Source: Prostheceraeus crozeri
Taxonomy: Eukaryota; Platyhelminthes; Polycladida; Euryleptidae
Direction of reading: 5' to 3'
Assembly: GCA_907163375.1 (NCBI GenBank)
Contig: CAJQUW010003163.1
Span: 62,001 to 126,000 of the forward strand
Length of the DNA stretch: 64,000 nucleotides
This document shows, piece after piece, positions 22,402-33,639 of the stretch. A model generated the notes under the pieces. It searched no databases. It had not been told where the DNA came from and was given only the letters and a program-made list of their open reading frames with translations. Position 1 is the stretch's first letter; the number at the start of each line of letters is the position of its first letter. Made by a program: the position numbers and the translations under genes.

Positions 22402-23933
22402 GTCAAAATCAGCCACCTTTCGTAATCTACAGTTTACAGTATATTACTCAACTTTAGACCATTGCGGATGCCCGTATTAGTATTGATCTCCTTGACAACC
22501 TCAATAGAATGAAAGAGGAAGTGCAAAATCGTTTGGATGTTCGCATCTTGTCGCATCCATAGATTTAAGGGAATTCCCCTGAATAGATCAATATTTCATG
22601 CAAATATGAGCATCTGAATATTACAAACACGGACTTTTCTTCAGCATCCGGCAGTCATGAAGAAAATGTATCAGATGCTCCCAGAGAAAAATGCAGTCAA
22701 CCACAATTCTATCCACGATTGCATGGATCTCGATCTCTGTAGATGTGAGCTCCCTCTCTGTCATCAAATTATTGGGAATCTTGGCTATTGCATTTGGACT
22801 ATTCAAGACCGATGATTTCAATATTAGAACCGGTTTATTGAATATTGAAACACGAGTACATCCGAACGACCGATAATTGAATGTTTTGCAGGAATCAAAA
22901 CTTTTATCTTAAAATAAGCTATGTTTTTTGAAGAACAGTCATGCTTATCCGAAACAGAAGTAGGCCATATGTTCAGACAAAAAGTAATGTTTCTAGACGT
23001 CGCGTTGATTCATAGGCATGTATATAATTCATGGTTCAGATTGTTTTCAAAGACAGTATGCTTAATAAAGCTGTAATGCTATATTTGTTATCAGGTTTAT
23101 TTAATTGGACCTACCAGCATGACTTTCGTTTACAATGATGCCCATTGGTTAACGAAGATTCAAAACAATGGTCTAGTCAATTGAGGCGGCTGAACGGTGA
23201 CGCACAAACAAATAGAGAAAGCAAGTCTTTGTTCTCTAACATCGACTGCAGATTACGTACTTTGCAGGTTTGTGTACTATAGTGGTAATGGGGAGAATTT
23301 TGAAAGCGTTTGAAAAGTGCTATTGAATTTATTTGATGAAAGCGCGAATATTCGCATTCTGTGCATTGCATGGATTCTCAAGGTGTGCCAAACACAAGCA
23401 TCTTTGATGAAAAAGGGAGAAAATAATATTTGCTGTCATTTAAGTCATTTCGTTTTGCTACAGCTTCAGGATATTGCCATTTTTCCTAGCCCACAGATTT
23501 CGATGATCAGTATGTCAAAAGAAATCTCTGAAAATGCTCTCTCCTGATTCATTATCATGCGAGGATTTTGACCACTGCAAGCAAAACAACGGATGGAAGG
23601 TTATGATAGTCCATTTGAAAGCTGCTAATATCAGCTGTCGAATGATGTGTTGTTGTGCGAGACAAGATTGGAAAGCATGAGAGCAGAGTGAATTTCAGGG
23701 AAATGTAAGTGATCCGCTCTTTACAATCTTTTCTGTAATGGGCCTCGTCCTCATAATGGAATCTACGAGTACCTATTCGTCTTGGATGAAACTAATAGTT
23801 GTTTAAATAAATAGAATGAAGGATAAGACTATACAAGAAAGGTTGCCCTCGATAGAAAAGGACAAAATGGTAGAATGAAGGGGAGAGAGGAATACAGAGT
23901 GTAAAAAGACAATTAAGGTCTAGCTAACTTGAA
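22402..23933. other. Unassigned; weak exon candidates only
   Basis: At 22458 the acceptor caactttag opens a frame beginning TIADARISIDLLDNLNRMKE, rich in potential coiled-coil residues, stopping at 22562. It could be a terminal exon of the channel. A second open stretch follows an acceptor at 22638. AATAAA occurs at 23063. None of these is firm. Confidence 0.3.
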
Positions 23934-23941
23934 ACTGAAGT

Positions 23942-24593
23942 CATAGAGTAGGTATATTAGGTAGAGTGGTAACTCCGCATTTATTAAATCCCCAATGTTA
24001 CACTTTCGATTTTATTAAATGAACTCAAGAGAGATACAATTGTGTATTGTCATCAAATGTGAGATATGCACATTTATGCGGTTTTAAAGAAATTACAACG
24101 GAATTGACTGATCATGATAGCAAAGTAGAAGGAAATGATATTATTTTACAGATTGTGCGTGTCATGACAGCCTTGGAGAGGTATTATTTGTTAAATTGGC
24201 AACTCAGTGACCTGCTATTGCTTTCATGAATTAGAAATATGAAATTTCAGCCAAGAAAGCGGAATAAGATGTCGACTTTTCATGAAGACTTCCATCATAA
24301 CGCGGATCATGAAATTAACTTGATAATCAGCTTAATTTTCGCTTAGTTGGGATGCTTATTAGCAAGTATTCATTACTTTTGATATCCAACTTGTTTTATA
24401 CTACTTACATAGAGGAGTCATCTCGGTAGTATATAAATTGGCAAGATTTTGACTTTTTTAAAACTGCTCAAATAATTTTTTGGACCACGGGAACTCAATC
24501 TTCACAAGAAACTGAATCTTTTCATATAAAAATTTTCACTGTATGCAGATACGTTCTGGGGTCGACACTCTACCTATATATCCTTACTCTATG
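23942..24593. mobile_element. CATAGAGTA-family MITE, 652-bp copy
   Basis: The ends catagagtaggtatattagg and ccttactctatg are flanked by a perfect 8-bp target duplication actgaagt (23934-23941 and 24594-24601). It is largely collinear with 13816-15435 but lacks about 240 bp in its first half and the 800-bp right internal section. The perfect duplication suggests a fairly recent insertion. Confidence 0.9.
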
Positions 24594-24601
24594 ACTGAAG
24601 T

Positions 24602-26697
24602 GTGACTGTATAGGCTACTGAATTTTAATCAAGTAGAGATTATACAAATAAATATCAGAGTAAACTAAAAGTGACTATCAATATTCGCAAATCAATGCGC
24701 ACACTAATTAACAATTATTTGGCTTTCCCTTAAACATATTGTTCATTTACATATTGTTGAATTCCAAAATACACTACTCTGGTCACACATCTCTTTTTGA
24801 AACTTCTACGTTCAAAATTGAAGGATAAAAGATAATTTATCTGACGTATTTGCTCTCTACACTCTAAACCAGCACCTCCTAAATCACTCACTAAAGCCAG
24901 ACACTATTCGTAACTAATAAAAAAAAAAACCTAGCGCAAGCGCTTTAGCTTAGGAGCGGCGTAGGGTTATTGTTCTCTTCTCTATGTCATGTCAACATTC
25001 TCGCAACTCACTAAAATTCCTATGTGTTGGCGCTTTAGGATGCAGGTTCCTCGATTTTAATTATTTTAGGCTGGTTACAGTGTAAGATACAACACACGTG
25101 TTGGGAGACATTACATGAGCCTTCTACATGTATAAAGCCTGGATGAATTTCATCTGAGTCTGCATCTGATGACAGATTGATTCACAGCTTCTTCCTACAC
25201 TTCGTGTGGCTCATTCGATTATATTCCGTTGAGAGACAACTCGAGACTTGATATGCATAAAGAAACATGTACATGTAGAAGTATGAAGGTCTACATGAAA
25301 CCTGTAAGAGTAGGTGTCGCAAATAGCTTTTCAGATTGTGATAGAGACAATGATGGAATTACCAGTAACGTAAGGATTGTGAATGAATTCAATGAAATGG
25401 TCATTTAGCGGGAGGCATACACACATCTCAAGCAGTAAACAGTAGGCCTCACGCATGCACGCAGGTAGGCCACAACAAAACTACATAGTATATGACTACA
25501 TCTGAATTTGATACCTGGATTTTGTGGACATGCTGATACTTTCTGTTTTGGCGCAGTCGCTTCGCAGGAGTTTTTTACGACTAATATTTTTAAATTAAAT
25601 TCCAGATATTAAATATATATTTCAATATAGGCCTACACAATATTTCAATATCTTCAGAAACTGGCTGCGACAAGCTATCCTAAGACTGTGACCTTTTACC
25701 GTTAACTGTGAACTTCTTTTTCTATACTGTGTAATTGTTGTTGTATTTCATACGAATACATTGCTTTGCTTCAATAAAACAAGTGCTTCGAGGAATTAAA
25801 TTTCAGGATTTCAGGGATGTACTGGAGAAACTTCGCAAGCATGTCGTCAAATTTTATCTGAAAACTCAAAGAGAAAATGTTCGCTCACTTCATAATTGAT
25901 TTCAAATTATACAGCCTTTAAGACGGTTGTATACTTGAGATTTCACAAATATCGGGTTCTAAAGCTGCTTGTAGCTCTTTTAACACTTCAATTCACTTCA
26001 ATGAAAACTTGCAGACTTATTCAAAAGATCATGCTTTCATAGTGCGTGAAGAATTAATACTTCTTTTTGCACTGTATCGTACTCGAATTGCGCAATTCGA
26101 ATGTCAAAAGTTGCATGTCACTTTTACTGCGTTATAAGTAGTAAGATGTTAAATCTGCTTTATAGAAGAATGTGCATCATTCACCAATAATCAACCCTTT
26201 CTTTCAGTATACTAAGTCCGGTTAAAGTTTCTCCAAGAACTTTGAGCAAACTCCTGTTTTGATGATTTTTCAAGTAAAGCACGTTTCTGAATAGATTTCA
26301 CCAAATGTTTCAATTTTCGTCTCTGCAAGAGTTCATGCTGTCTTTTATTTGCTGTCAATGTGTGCTATTTTGTTCTGCAAACTCCATGCAAAATAATCAT
26401 TTTGTTCACGTGATGTCTGCGTTTCTCCCAGGGCAATTTAAAAAATGTCATTATACTTTCTTCGGCGATTATAATGTGACGCCGTAAGTGCACGTTTCCT
26501 CAGCATGGTACAATACTTAAGTGATTCGATAATTCAGGGTGCATGGTATTCAGATTTTCATTCTCAAACGTTCCTTTAATCCCTTATGAATTATCTTAAA
26601 CAAAGTACTATCAGCTCTCAGGAAGCAATACTTTTATCAGAGAACCTTCTATAGTCAATCCAAACTGCAAACTACAAACTGCGAAATTCAAACAAAG
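24602..26697. other. No recognisable feature
   Basis: Two kilobases of AT-rich sequence between transposons. The only repeat noticed is 25025-25085, shared with 19795-19860. No exon or RNA gene was seen. Confidence 0.4.
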
Positions 26698-26699
26698 TA

Positions 26700-27987
26700 C
26701 GTGGTGGCGTCAATAAGTCCGTAGACTCGCAAAGATAAAAAACAACTGGCTTTTTCCACTTAAGGTATATTGAACCTATGGTAATGTAGGCAAAATAAAT
26801 CTGTATGGCAAATAAATCATGACATTGTGTATTTATAAAAATCACTTTTCTACCTAGGAACGATTATTGTCAATGCACAGTTTCCACCGTCTCACTAGCT
26901 CGTCGAAAGCCGTCGCAAACCAACCTTCTGGACGTCCGGAATAGAAGCTTGCAACGACCTCCTTCAGTTCTTCCTTGCTGGAAAACTTCTTACCCCTGAG
27001 GTGCTTTTTCTAATGTGAAAAGAGGAAAAAATCACTTGGGGCCAAGTCCGGATTGTAAGGCGGATGTGGGAGTTGGACGAATCCAGCACTTTGCAGGGAG
27101 GATTGAGCCCGTCTACTCGTGTGGATCGGAGCATTGTCATGCAACAGGTACAGATCCTGGCCAGAGGGCTTTCTTCTCAGTTTCCTGGATTCTGCAGCGA
27201 GCTGCGCGTAGTATTCTCCCGTTATCTTGGTGTTCTTGTCCGCGAAGTCCAACTTGATCACTCCTTTGTGGTCCCAGAAGATGGTCAGCATGAAGGCCCT
27301 TTTGTGTGAGGTTCCAGGCCTCAACTTCTGAGTCTTCATCCTCTGACGATGTTCTTCAGAAATCGATCACCAAGTTCTTCATGGAGCTCCACGTTTCTCG
27401 CGCAACATTCCAGCCTGCGCGAACACATTTCAGCACTGAGAAAATAAGGAACAAATCTGGAAGACAACTTCCTCAGACCAAGTTCTTTGAGCCTGTTGTG
27501 GACAGACCCGTAGCTGATGTTCAGCAGCTCCGACAGTCTATGCTTGGTTATTCGCCGCTCTTCCGTCACGATTGCTTTCAGCCTCACAAGAACTTGATCT
27601 CCGATTTCTGAGGGTCTGCCGGGTCGGTCTTCGTCTTCAATGGAAGTGCGGCCATTTCGGAATTCCTTGATCCACTTGTACACCGTTGACCGTGCTGGGG
27701 CTTCGTCCTGGTAGGCCTCATGCAGTTGCACCAGCATCTGTTCAGCTGGTATCCCTCGCAAATAAAGAAAGTGTATGACACTACGTTTTTCGACATCAGA
27801 AATCATTCTGCAACCAAGAAATGTGATGAGATAAGACAACAGATCTGTTGTTGCTTAAATGCCGCATGACAACTGCTCACTCAGTGATAATCGAAACATA
27901 CATGCACACGGCTTCCACTGACAGCAGTGATTTGATAAATGAACCATTATTTCATGTCGAGTCTACGGACTTATTGACGCCACCACG
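26700..27987 (-). mobile_element. mariner transposon, 1288 bp, perfect inverted ends
   Basis: The 30-bp terminal inverted repeats are identical, beginning cgtggtggcgtcaataagtc at each end, and are flanked by TA at 26698-26699 and 27988-27989. The minus-strand transposase begins at about 27806 (MISDVEKRSVIHFLYLRG) with a helix-turn-helix and the RPGRPSE hook. The catalytic part has LLHDNAPIHTS and YNPDLAPSDFF with 34 residues between aspartates (DD34D). A deletion near 27330 removes the block with the first catalytic aspartate, and an in-frame stop follows FFLFSH. Recognisable C-terminal sequence continues past it to about 26860. The protein is dead, but the termini could still be moved in trans. 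Confidence 0.9.
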
Positions 27988-28106
27988 TAGGATACGATTT
28001 TATCGAAATATGCGATAGCATTTAGAAAAGATTTATGGAAACAAAGTTTTTGCAGGAATTGTCATTTACTCAAGAGGCAATTGGTTATACGCAGGATCAT
28101 TTTGAT

Positions 28107-28966
28107 CATAGAGTAACTAGCCTATATTAGGTAGAGTGGTAACTCAGCATCTATTAAATCCCCAATGTGTATACACTTTCGATTTTATTAAATGAACTCA
28201 AGGGAGATACAGATGGTATATTGTCACCAAATGTGGGATATGCAAATTCTTGCAGTTTTTGCAGAAATTGCAACGAAATTGACGGATCGTGACAGTATTA
28301 TGCAGATGGAAATGATATTTTTCTACAGATCCCCCGTGTCATGACAGCCTTGGAGAGATATTTGTTGATTTAGCAACTCGATGACCTGCTATTGCTTTCA
28401 TGATCAACCTCAAGAGAATCTTCTTAAGCGAGATCATATCATTAGCAGCCTGTCACTGGTAGAGCAAAATAACAGAATCAAGGACAATGATTTCAATTAA
28501 CTTTAAAAGATGTTAATGGGTCCACATCACGATTCAGATTACAGAAATGAAACATGAATTTAGTGAATCACAAAATCATGCCGGTGAAAATTGAATTAAA
28601 AACTTGAAATTTCAGCCAAGAAAGCACGAATGATATCGCGACTTTTTCATGAAGACTTCCACTATAATACGGATCATGAAATTCTCTTGATAACCAGCTT
28701 GATTTCAGCTTAGTTGGGATGATTGTTAGCAAATATTAATACCTTTTGATATCCAACCTGCTATATACTACTTAAAACGGGGCGTCATCTCGGTAGTATA
28801 TAAATTGGCAAAAATTTAGCTTTTTCAAAACTGCTCAAATAATTTTTTGAACCACGTGAACGTTATCTCCGTAAAAACTGGATCTTTTCAACAAAAAAAT
28901 TTTCACTGTATACAGATACATTTTTGAGTCGACACTGTAGGCCTACCTACAGTTCCCTACTCTGTG
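28107..28966. mobile_element. CATAGAGTA-family MITE, 860-bp copy
   Basis: The ends catagagtaactagcctata and ccctactctgtg are flanked by a perfect 8-bp repeat attttgat (28099-28106 and 28967-28974). It keeps the internal part that the 652-bp copy lost and lacks the 800-bp extra part of the longest copy. The three copies therefore represent different internal deletions of one parent. Confidence 0.9.
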
Positions 28967-28974
28967 ATTTTGAT

Positions 28975-30067
28975 ATAGTCGTTTAAGCAGTTGTGTGGCC
29001 ATTCCGTTGGAATTTCGGTAACTGAAAAAACGCCTCTGGCATTATAATCCTCGGACAGCATTTTTTAAAATCATTTTTCCTATTTAATAATAAGTTAATT
29101 ATAATTTTCAATAAAATGAACTACGCTAACTATATTTCTGTTCTCAATTCGAGAAAACATCTTCAAAGGCAATATGTTAGGATCCATACTACATTTTTAA
29201 ACATACAGCATAGAGTCATGAGGTAAAGTCAATTAATAGGGGAGCAGTCTCGGAATGACCCAAACTTAAAATAATTAGAATGGTTGAATAAGCTGAAGGA
29301 ATGCTTGTTATGAATATCAGCCGCACGTCAAAGCCAGGATAAATAAACGCAGAGCAGCCGGCGGTGCAGTCCTTGAAGTTCAAATTTATGCCCGAATAGC
29401 AGCTTTTCTACAGACCTTGCTGGTCAAGTTACAGTCAATAACCTCTAAGAGGAAGTTAGGGATTCCGTGCCAAATTCTATGTTCCTGAGCCATGAGTACA
29501 GATACATGAAAAGACTCATGGTCGTCATCCTCAAAATGGCAAGAATGCCATCAACATGCCTTGCTTAGAAGTTAGAACTGCTAGTTCATACGATTCACCT
29601 GTCAACCCATGAACAGGTTACTGAGCGTGGGGACAAAACTCCATGCTAAGGCCATTACAGTGTTGTTAGAAAGTACCATCGAAAGTGAAAATACCTCCAG
29701 TCGTAAGTAACAGCAAGTTTTGAAAACATCCTTGCTGAAGAGAAGTATTTATACATTTGAGGTGTACACTTTTTTGCAACAAGTTCAATCGATGACCTCA
29801 TCAAGAGATATGTTAGCGAAAGGACTGGTGACATCGAAGCTAACAAGTTTCGAATTTTCAGTGACCTTATTTATACTTTACCTATTTAGCAGGTCGATAT
29901 TGCCTTCAAATGAGAAGTTGTTATGTTTTACCTTTGCAATGAATCATTCAGGTACTTCACTAGGTTGTATTTGGCCATCCCAAAGATTGCGACAATGGGT
30001 CGGAGAATGACATTCTCTTATTCTACTTTCTCGGAATCGTACAATTTGCTGCTGCTCGATCCATTCG
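28975..30067. other. No recognisable feature
   Basis: No exon, RNA gene or repeat end could be supported. The open frames here are short and unlike any family I know. Confidence 0.4.
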
Positions 30068-30340
30068 TACACTATAAACTTTAGGGTACTAACTTAGAAC
30101 GAATCCGAAATTTCGTGCCAGTTAGCGCCTAGTTAGTGCCTTTGCAGTGCCTCTAGGCACCAGTAGGCGCCAGTAGGCGCCACTAGGCACTAATAGGCAC
30201 CAAACCAAATATTTGTTTATCCAATGAAATCGAAAGAAAATCAATGGGCACGAAGTCGGCACTATGAACTTCGTTCCTACTGGTGCCTTGTGTTGGTTAG
30301 AATTGATGCCTAAATTTCGTGCCCTAGAGTTTACAGTGTA
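30068..30340. mobile_element. MITE with TACACTGTAAA ends and a GGCGCC-rich core
   Basis: Inverted ends tacactataaactttagggt and, read inward from the right, tacactgtaaactctagggc, each starting with TA as in Tc1/mariner-type MITEs. The middle contains short tandem units of the form agtaggcgcc (30155-30205), also partly inverted. It lies about 85 bp before the first coding exon assigned to gene B. Confidence 0.8.
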
Positions 30341-30424
30341 GAGATAGAATGGAAGTATTGGGGTCAAGAACCCGATTGACTCACTCAAAAATATTATAAT
30401 TTACTGTGTTACTTGATAACAAGA

Positions 30425-30506
30425 TGAATGATCCAATAAAGGATTATTTTGGTTACGATTGGAGTAAATTTGCTGATGTCCTCGAAGATAGCATTGATCT
30501 TGTCGG
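30425..30506 (+). CDS. Gene B, exon 1 (unrecognised protein)
   Basis: The start at 30425 has adenine at -3 and an in-frame stop 27 bases upstream. The frame encodes MNDPIKDYFGYDWSKFADVL and continues EDSIDLV to a strong donor (GTCG/GTAAGT), phase 1. The sequence before the ATG is not pyrimidine-rich, which favours a true start over a splice acceptor. The five exons assigned to gene B total 1023 nt, exactly 341 codons with the stop. The segment is acidic and probably helical. I recognise no family. Confidence 0.55.
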
Positions 30507-30652
30507 TAAGTAATCTTGAGAACTCGGTAAATAAACATGAAAATTGCGTTGTTTGCCATAAACTTTCTGCAATCACTTAATACCGCATCCGAGATTAAGG
30601 CGCTTCACGCCGGCGCTACTCATTACATGTTTAGACAAGTAACCTGGCATGT

Positions 30653-30880
30653 ATTAAGTGATTTCAGAAAGCAGTCCGCCCTCCACATGCCTGCGTAAAA
30701 GCAGTGCCTTCCTGGCTAATTCACGCTCTCAACAGATGGTCCCGTGGCCTTGTGGTTAGAGGGCATGCTTGCACGTCCTCTAGCTCCAACGTCGTTGGTT
30801 CAAACCTACCCAAGACTGATGAGGCCCAACAGGCCGAAACATGTCTCGTGGTGGTTACATCTGTTGAGATTTGATAAATT
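30653..30880 (+). mobile_element. tRNA-derived SINE carrying a hammerhead ribozyme
   Basis: The unit is shared with the minus-strand copy at 56876-57068, which fixes its limits. The tRNA-like head starts at 30738 (ggtcccgtggccttgtggtt) with A-box TGGCCTTGTGG at 30745-30755 and B-box ggttcaaacc at 30797-30806. The hammerhead core follows at once. Upstream within the unit is an unrelated 85-bp segment. The arrangement, a pol III promoter joined to a hammerhead, recalls the Schistosoma Sm-alpha SINE-like repeats. An 18-bp inverted repeat (30632-30649 and 30888-30905) brackets the unit, and part of its upstream segment occurs inverted at 30563-30582. Confidence 0.8.
30803..30856 (+). ncRNA. Predicted type I hammerhead ribozyme, complete core
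   Basis: Self-cleaving RNA motif. The core CUGAUGA is at 30816-30822. Stem II is GGCC/GGCC with loop CAACA, then GAAA at 30836-30839. A minimal stem III (A-U, C-G with a two-base loop) is followed by GUC ending at 30845, the predicted cleavage site. Stem I pairs aacc..cc.caaga (30803-30815) with tcgtggtggtt (30846-30856), with one mismatch and an asymmetric internal loop, as is usual for the loop contacts of natural hammerheads. All invariant core bases are present. The B-box overlaps the 5' strand of stem I. Very short stem III helices are known in retroelement hammerheads. Activity is inferred from sequence only. Confidence 0.85.
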
Positions 30881-30984
30881 TATCAATTGCCAGGTTACTT
30901 GTCTACTTTATCTAATTTGTTATTATTGTGGCATAAATACTTCGAGAGCGAATACTTTGGTTTTGAAAATTTCTTGAATCTTGA

Positions 30985-31205
30985 GAACTGATTATCGTTA
31001 CACCGCTGTCTTTGTCAAGAGGAACAATTTTGATTTAATCATTGTCTTTTAAAGACTTCAAAATATCAAGATTGGGTTTGACAAAGGCCGTCTGAGATTT
31101 TATGCTGTAATTTTGTTGTGAATTTCTAACTTCATTGTAAATCCTTTTGATGATTTTGTCTTTTAGATAATGGAAACCTTCTGATAGCCGGCAAGTCAAC
31201 TTTAT
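30985..31205 (-). pseudogene. Possible PLE reverse-transcriptase N-terminal fragment
   Basis: The minus strand reads LSEGFHYLKDKIIKRIYNEV, then LDILKSLKDND and IKIVPLDKDSGVTII. This resembles the region ahead of the reverse transcriptase in PLEs, where the pattern is LKxLKxDxxIVIxxADKGNxVVI. It is short and degenerate, and the call rests on this one motif. It lies in gene B intron 1. Confidence 0.4.
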
Positions 31206-31643
31206 AGAGTCCTCAGGATGAGTAGGGTGTTTAAATCATGTTTTCAAGATTTCAAGCTGGTCTTCGGCTCTGTTCACAATCGTAGTGGCAAAAATTTGAT
31301 TGTTGTGATTATTGAGAATCTAGATATTAGTGACTCAAACACAGCTCATAATATTTTTAAAAAATGAGCATGTTATTTTTTAGCTTGTCTTATCGAAACT
31401 TAATCTCATGAAATAATCGTGAACGTTTTGCACTAAAACTTTTGAAACACCCGGTATATTTTTTATGTGAGCAGCAATCTAACAAAGTGAATTTAGCAAT
31501 CACGAGGGTTGGTACACGCATGAGTTGGTGTATGAATTTGTGCTTCATGACATCACCAAATTTAAAGCGTGAAATATGAATTTGGTACACATCTCGATGA
31601 TAGAAGCGACCTCAATTCTCCTGTCATGTTGTTACTCTTTCAG

Positions 31644-31858
31644 AGGACCTTCGGAATCTTTATCGCTTTCTCAGGAAGAATGTGCAATATTTTTGCTCTT
31701 TACAAGTGTGCAGACAATATGTTCCCGCAATATTATTGGAGGACACTGTTAAAGAAAGTAAAATCTCGACTTATCTTCTGACAGAAAGTATTCAGTCAGT
31801 TCAAGAGTCAGAAAAAGCGGGATTGCATGTTGTCAAAATGAAGCGATTTTTTCTATGG
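31644..31858 (+). CDS. Gene B, exon 2 (unrecognised protein)
   Basis: Acceptor gttactctttcag and donor TGG/GTAAGT bound 215 nt, entered in phase 1 and left in phase 0. The product reads EDLRNLYRFLRKNVQYFCSL and ends GLHVVKMKRFFLW. It has alternating basic and hydrophobic residues and no membrane segment. The entry phase also fits the S6 exon of the channel (donor at 21682), so this could instead continue the channel's cytoplasmic tail. It is followed by a 11.8-kb intron that contains the 76-bp satellite. Confidence 0.65.
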
Positions 31859-32017
31859 GTAAGTTTCTATTAGCCCTGTTGACAATCCAAAATATGATGT
31901 TCAACATTTTTCTTGCCACGTTGACTGCCGTGTGGTACACACGCGTACCACAATAACGATTGCGAGTTATGCCGGGTTTTATATGATATTTTCCTATAGT
32001 GTGATGTGAGACGCGGG

Positions 32018-33513
32018 TGTACCACCAATAGGTGATATGCCACGCTCAATTACGCGTGATTACACATGACCAGTGGCGTCTTCTCCGTACCTGCGAGGCC
32101 TTCGGCGTATCCTCAAAAATAATTTTCCAACAATTATAAAAATGAAAACTGTCATCATTCATTAGAATTCGATAGCTTCTCATAATAGCTGTGCACATCT
32201 TTCCGTCTCAAAATCAGACGCTCAACCTCAGAACGAACAGTTTTGCAGCACGTGCTTGAATCACAGCTGTTTTCTTCGAACAATTAGACGCACAAGCTAG
32301 TCGTGTGTTCAGACGGAGCACTGGTGTTTAGACATCGAAAGTCGAGAGTTGTGTGCGTGTGAAGCAGTAAGCGCGCGCGCCCGCGACAGTATTGGCTTTC
32401 CCGATAGACATAATGCTTTAGCTTCTCCAATTTTTGCAATGAAATCCTAAGCAATTCTTGGTCAAGGCGCGGTATCTAAATATAGCAAGGGAAGCGCAAT
32501 CCAATTGTTCCTGGGATTCGTTTGATGTAAGAGAGGCCTCTACGTCGACAGTAGCAGATGGCTGACGTTCAGACAAGACTGCGATCAGATGATGAGCTTC
32601 CTCCAATGAATGCAGAGTAATGCATCTGACTCGAACACCCAGATTCGGTAGAATTCCATAATTTGTTTTTACGTGATTGATGTGACGCTATGTTTAGTAC
32701 TGCGGATGAGATCATAACCACGCATTTCGTCCGAAGGGACTATACTGAAAAGATGACAGTCGTCAAGCAAGGTAGGCCAACATCTGATATAAAATGTTGT
32801 ACTCACAGAGAAAGAAATAAGAAATACGCAAGGCATTTTAATGCATCAAAATTTCAAACATGTGAGTGGCTGACCGACCGTTAAAAACGCAAGAAACTGT
32901 TCGACTTGCCTCCTTTTTTCTCGAGAAAATGTGGTCTCAGCTACTTGAGTAAGGTGGTTAAGCGACATGAGCAATCACTTCTCATGTGCACATTCACTTG
33001 GCCTTAAAAATGTTCGGGATATTGTTATCAAAAATTCAGCTTTTATGAAAATTAATGTTGTAACATAAATGTGTTTGGTATAGAAATAGTATTCCAATGC
33101 CGAGTCAAGGCGTATGGTCTGGGAGCACGCGACGCCACTGCACATGACCCCAAACATCTGTCTGCAGACCTGTTACAAAGACTTTGCGTCTCATGTGTGT
33201 GCATGTATGAGAGGCTAAACAATGTGATAGGACCTCAATTTCATGCTCAGGGAAGACAGAACATGCTTAGCGGTTCATCCGTGGTTCAAGCGGCAACGCA
33301 GACAACCGCAGGCCGACGCGCAAACTATAAACGCTCGCCCTCGCGTATTCATAAACATTCCCCATGTTTTAACAGCATCAGATCACGTGATTTCTGACTC
33401 TTAGTGCAGCGCGTATGTGCGCGGGTAGAAGAACAGAATGTCCTTAACCGCGGATGTTTGGGGTGTTCCGTAATTACACGTGAATCAGGTGTGCAATGGC
33501 ACCTAGTGGTACA
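32018..33513. mobile_element. CACTAGGTG-family MITE, opened by a hAT-like insertion
   Basis: The left end (about 32018-32070, including ggtgatatgccacgctcaat) and right end (33141-33513, ending ggcacctagtg) match the compact MITE at 59430-59865. The ends are imperfect inverted repeats of the form taccactaggtg. The interruption is the element at 32071-33140. Exact outer limits are uncertain by several bases and no convincing target duplication was seen. Confidence 0.65.
32071..33140. mobile_element. Non-autonomous hAT-like transposon, 1070 bp
   Basis: Perfect 10-bp inverted ends CAGTGGCGTC and GACGCCACTG are flanked by a perfect 8-bp target duplication cacatgac (32063-32070 and 33141-33148). 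CAGTGGCG-type ends with 8-bp duplications are characteristic of hAT transposons. The interior has no recognisable transposase and matches 799-1690 plus 5340-5482. It is inserted in a MITE within gene B intron 2. Confidence 0.9.
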
Positions 33514-33639
33514 GCATAAGTTTCTGTCAGTGCGGTATGTACTGCCGGCTTGCCACATTCTTATTCTTTAAATGAATATTTCTATTCATAATTGAATATT
33601 TTAAGATTAATAAAAATACATTGCACGGTTACTTACTAC

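Noticed and set aside
22458-22562. Short open stretch after a good acceptor, as a last exon of the channel.
   Set aside because: It needs the weak donor GCG/GTATTA in the S6 exon, and the product has no recognised similarity. Kept only as a possibility.
29655-30010. Overlapping 63- and 96-codon frames.
   Set aside because: Opposite-strand shadows without splice or family support.
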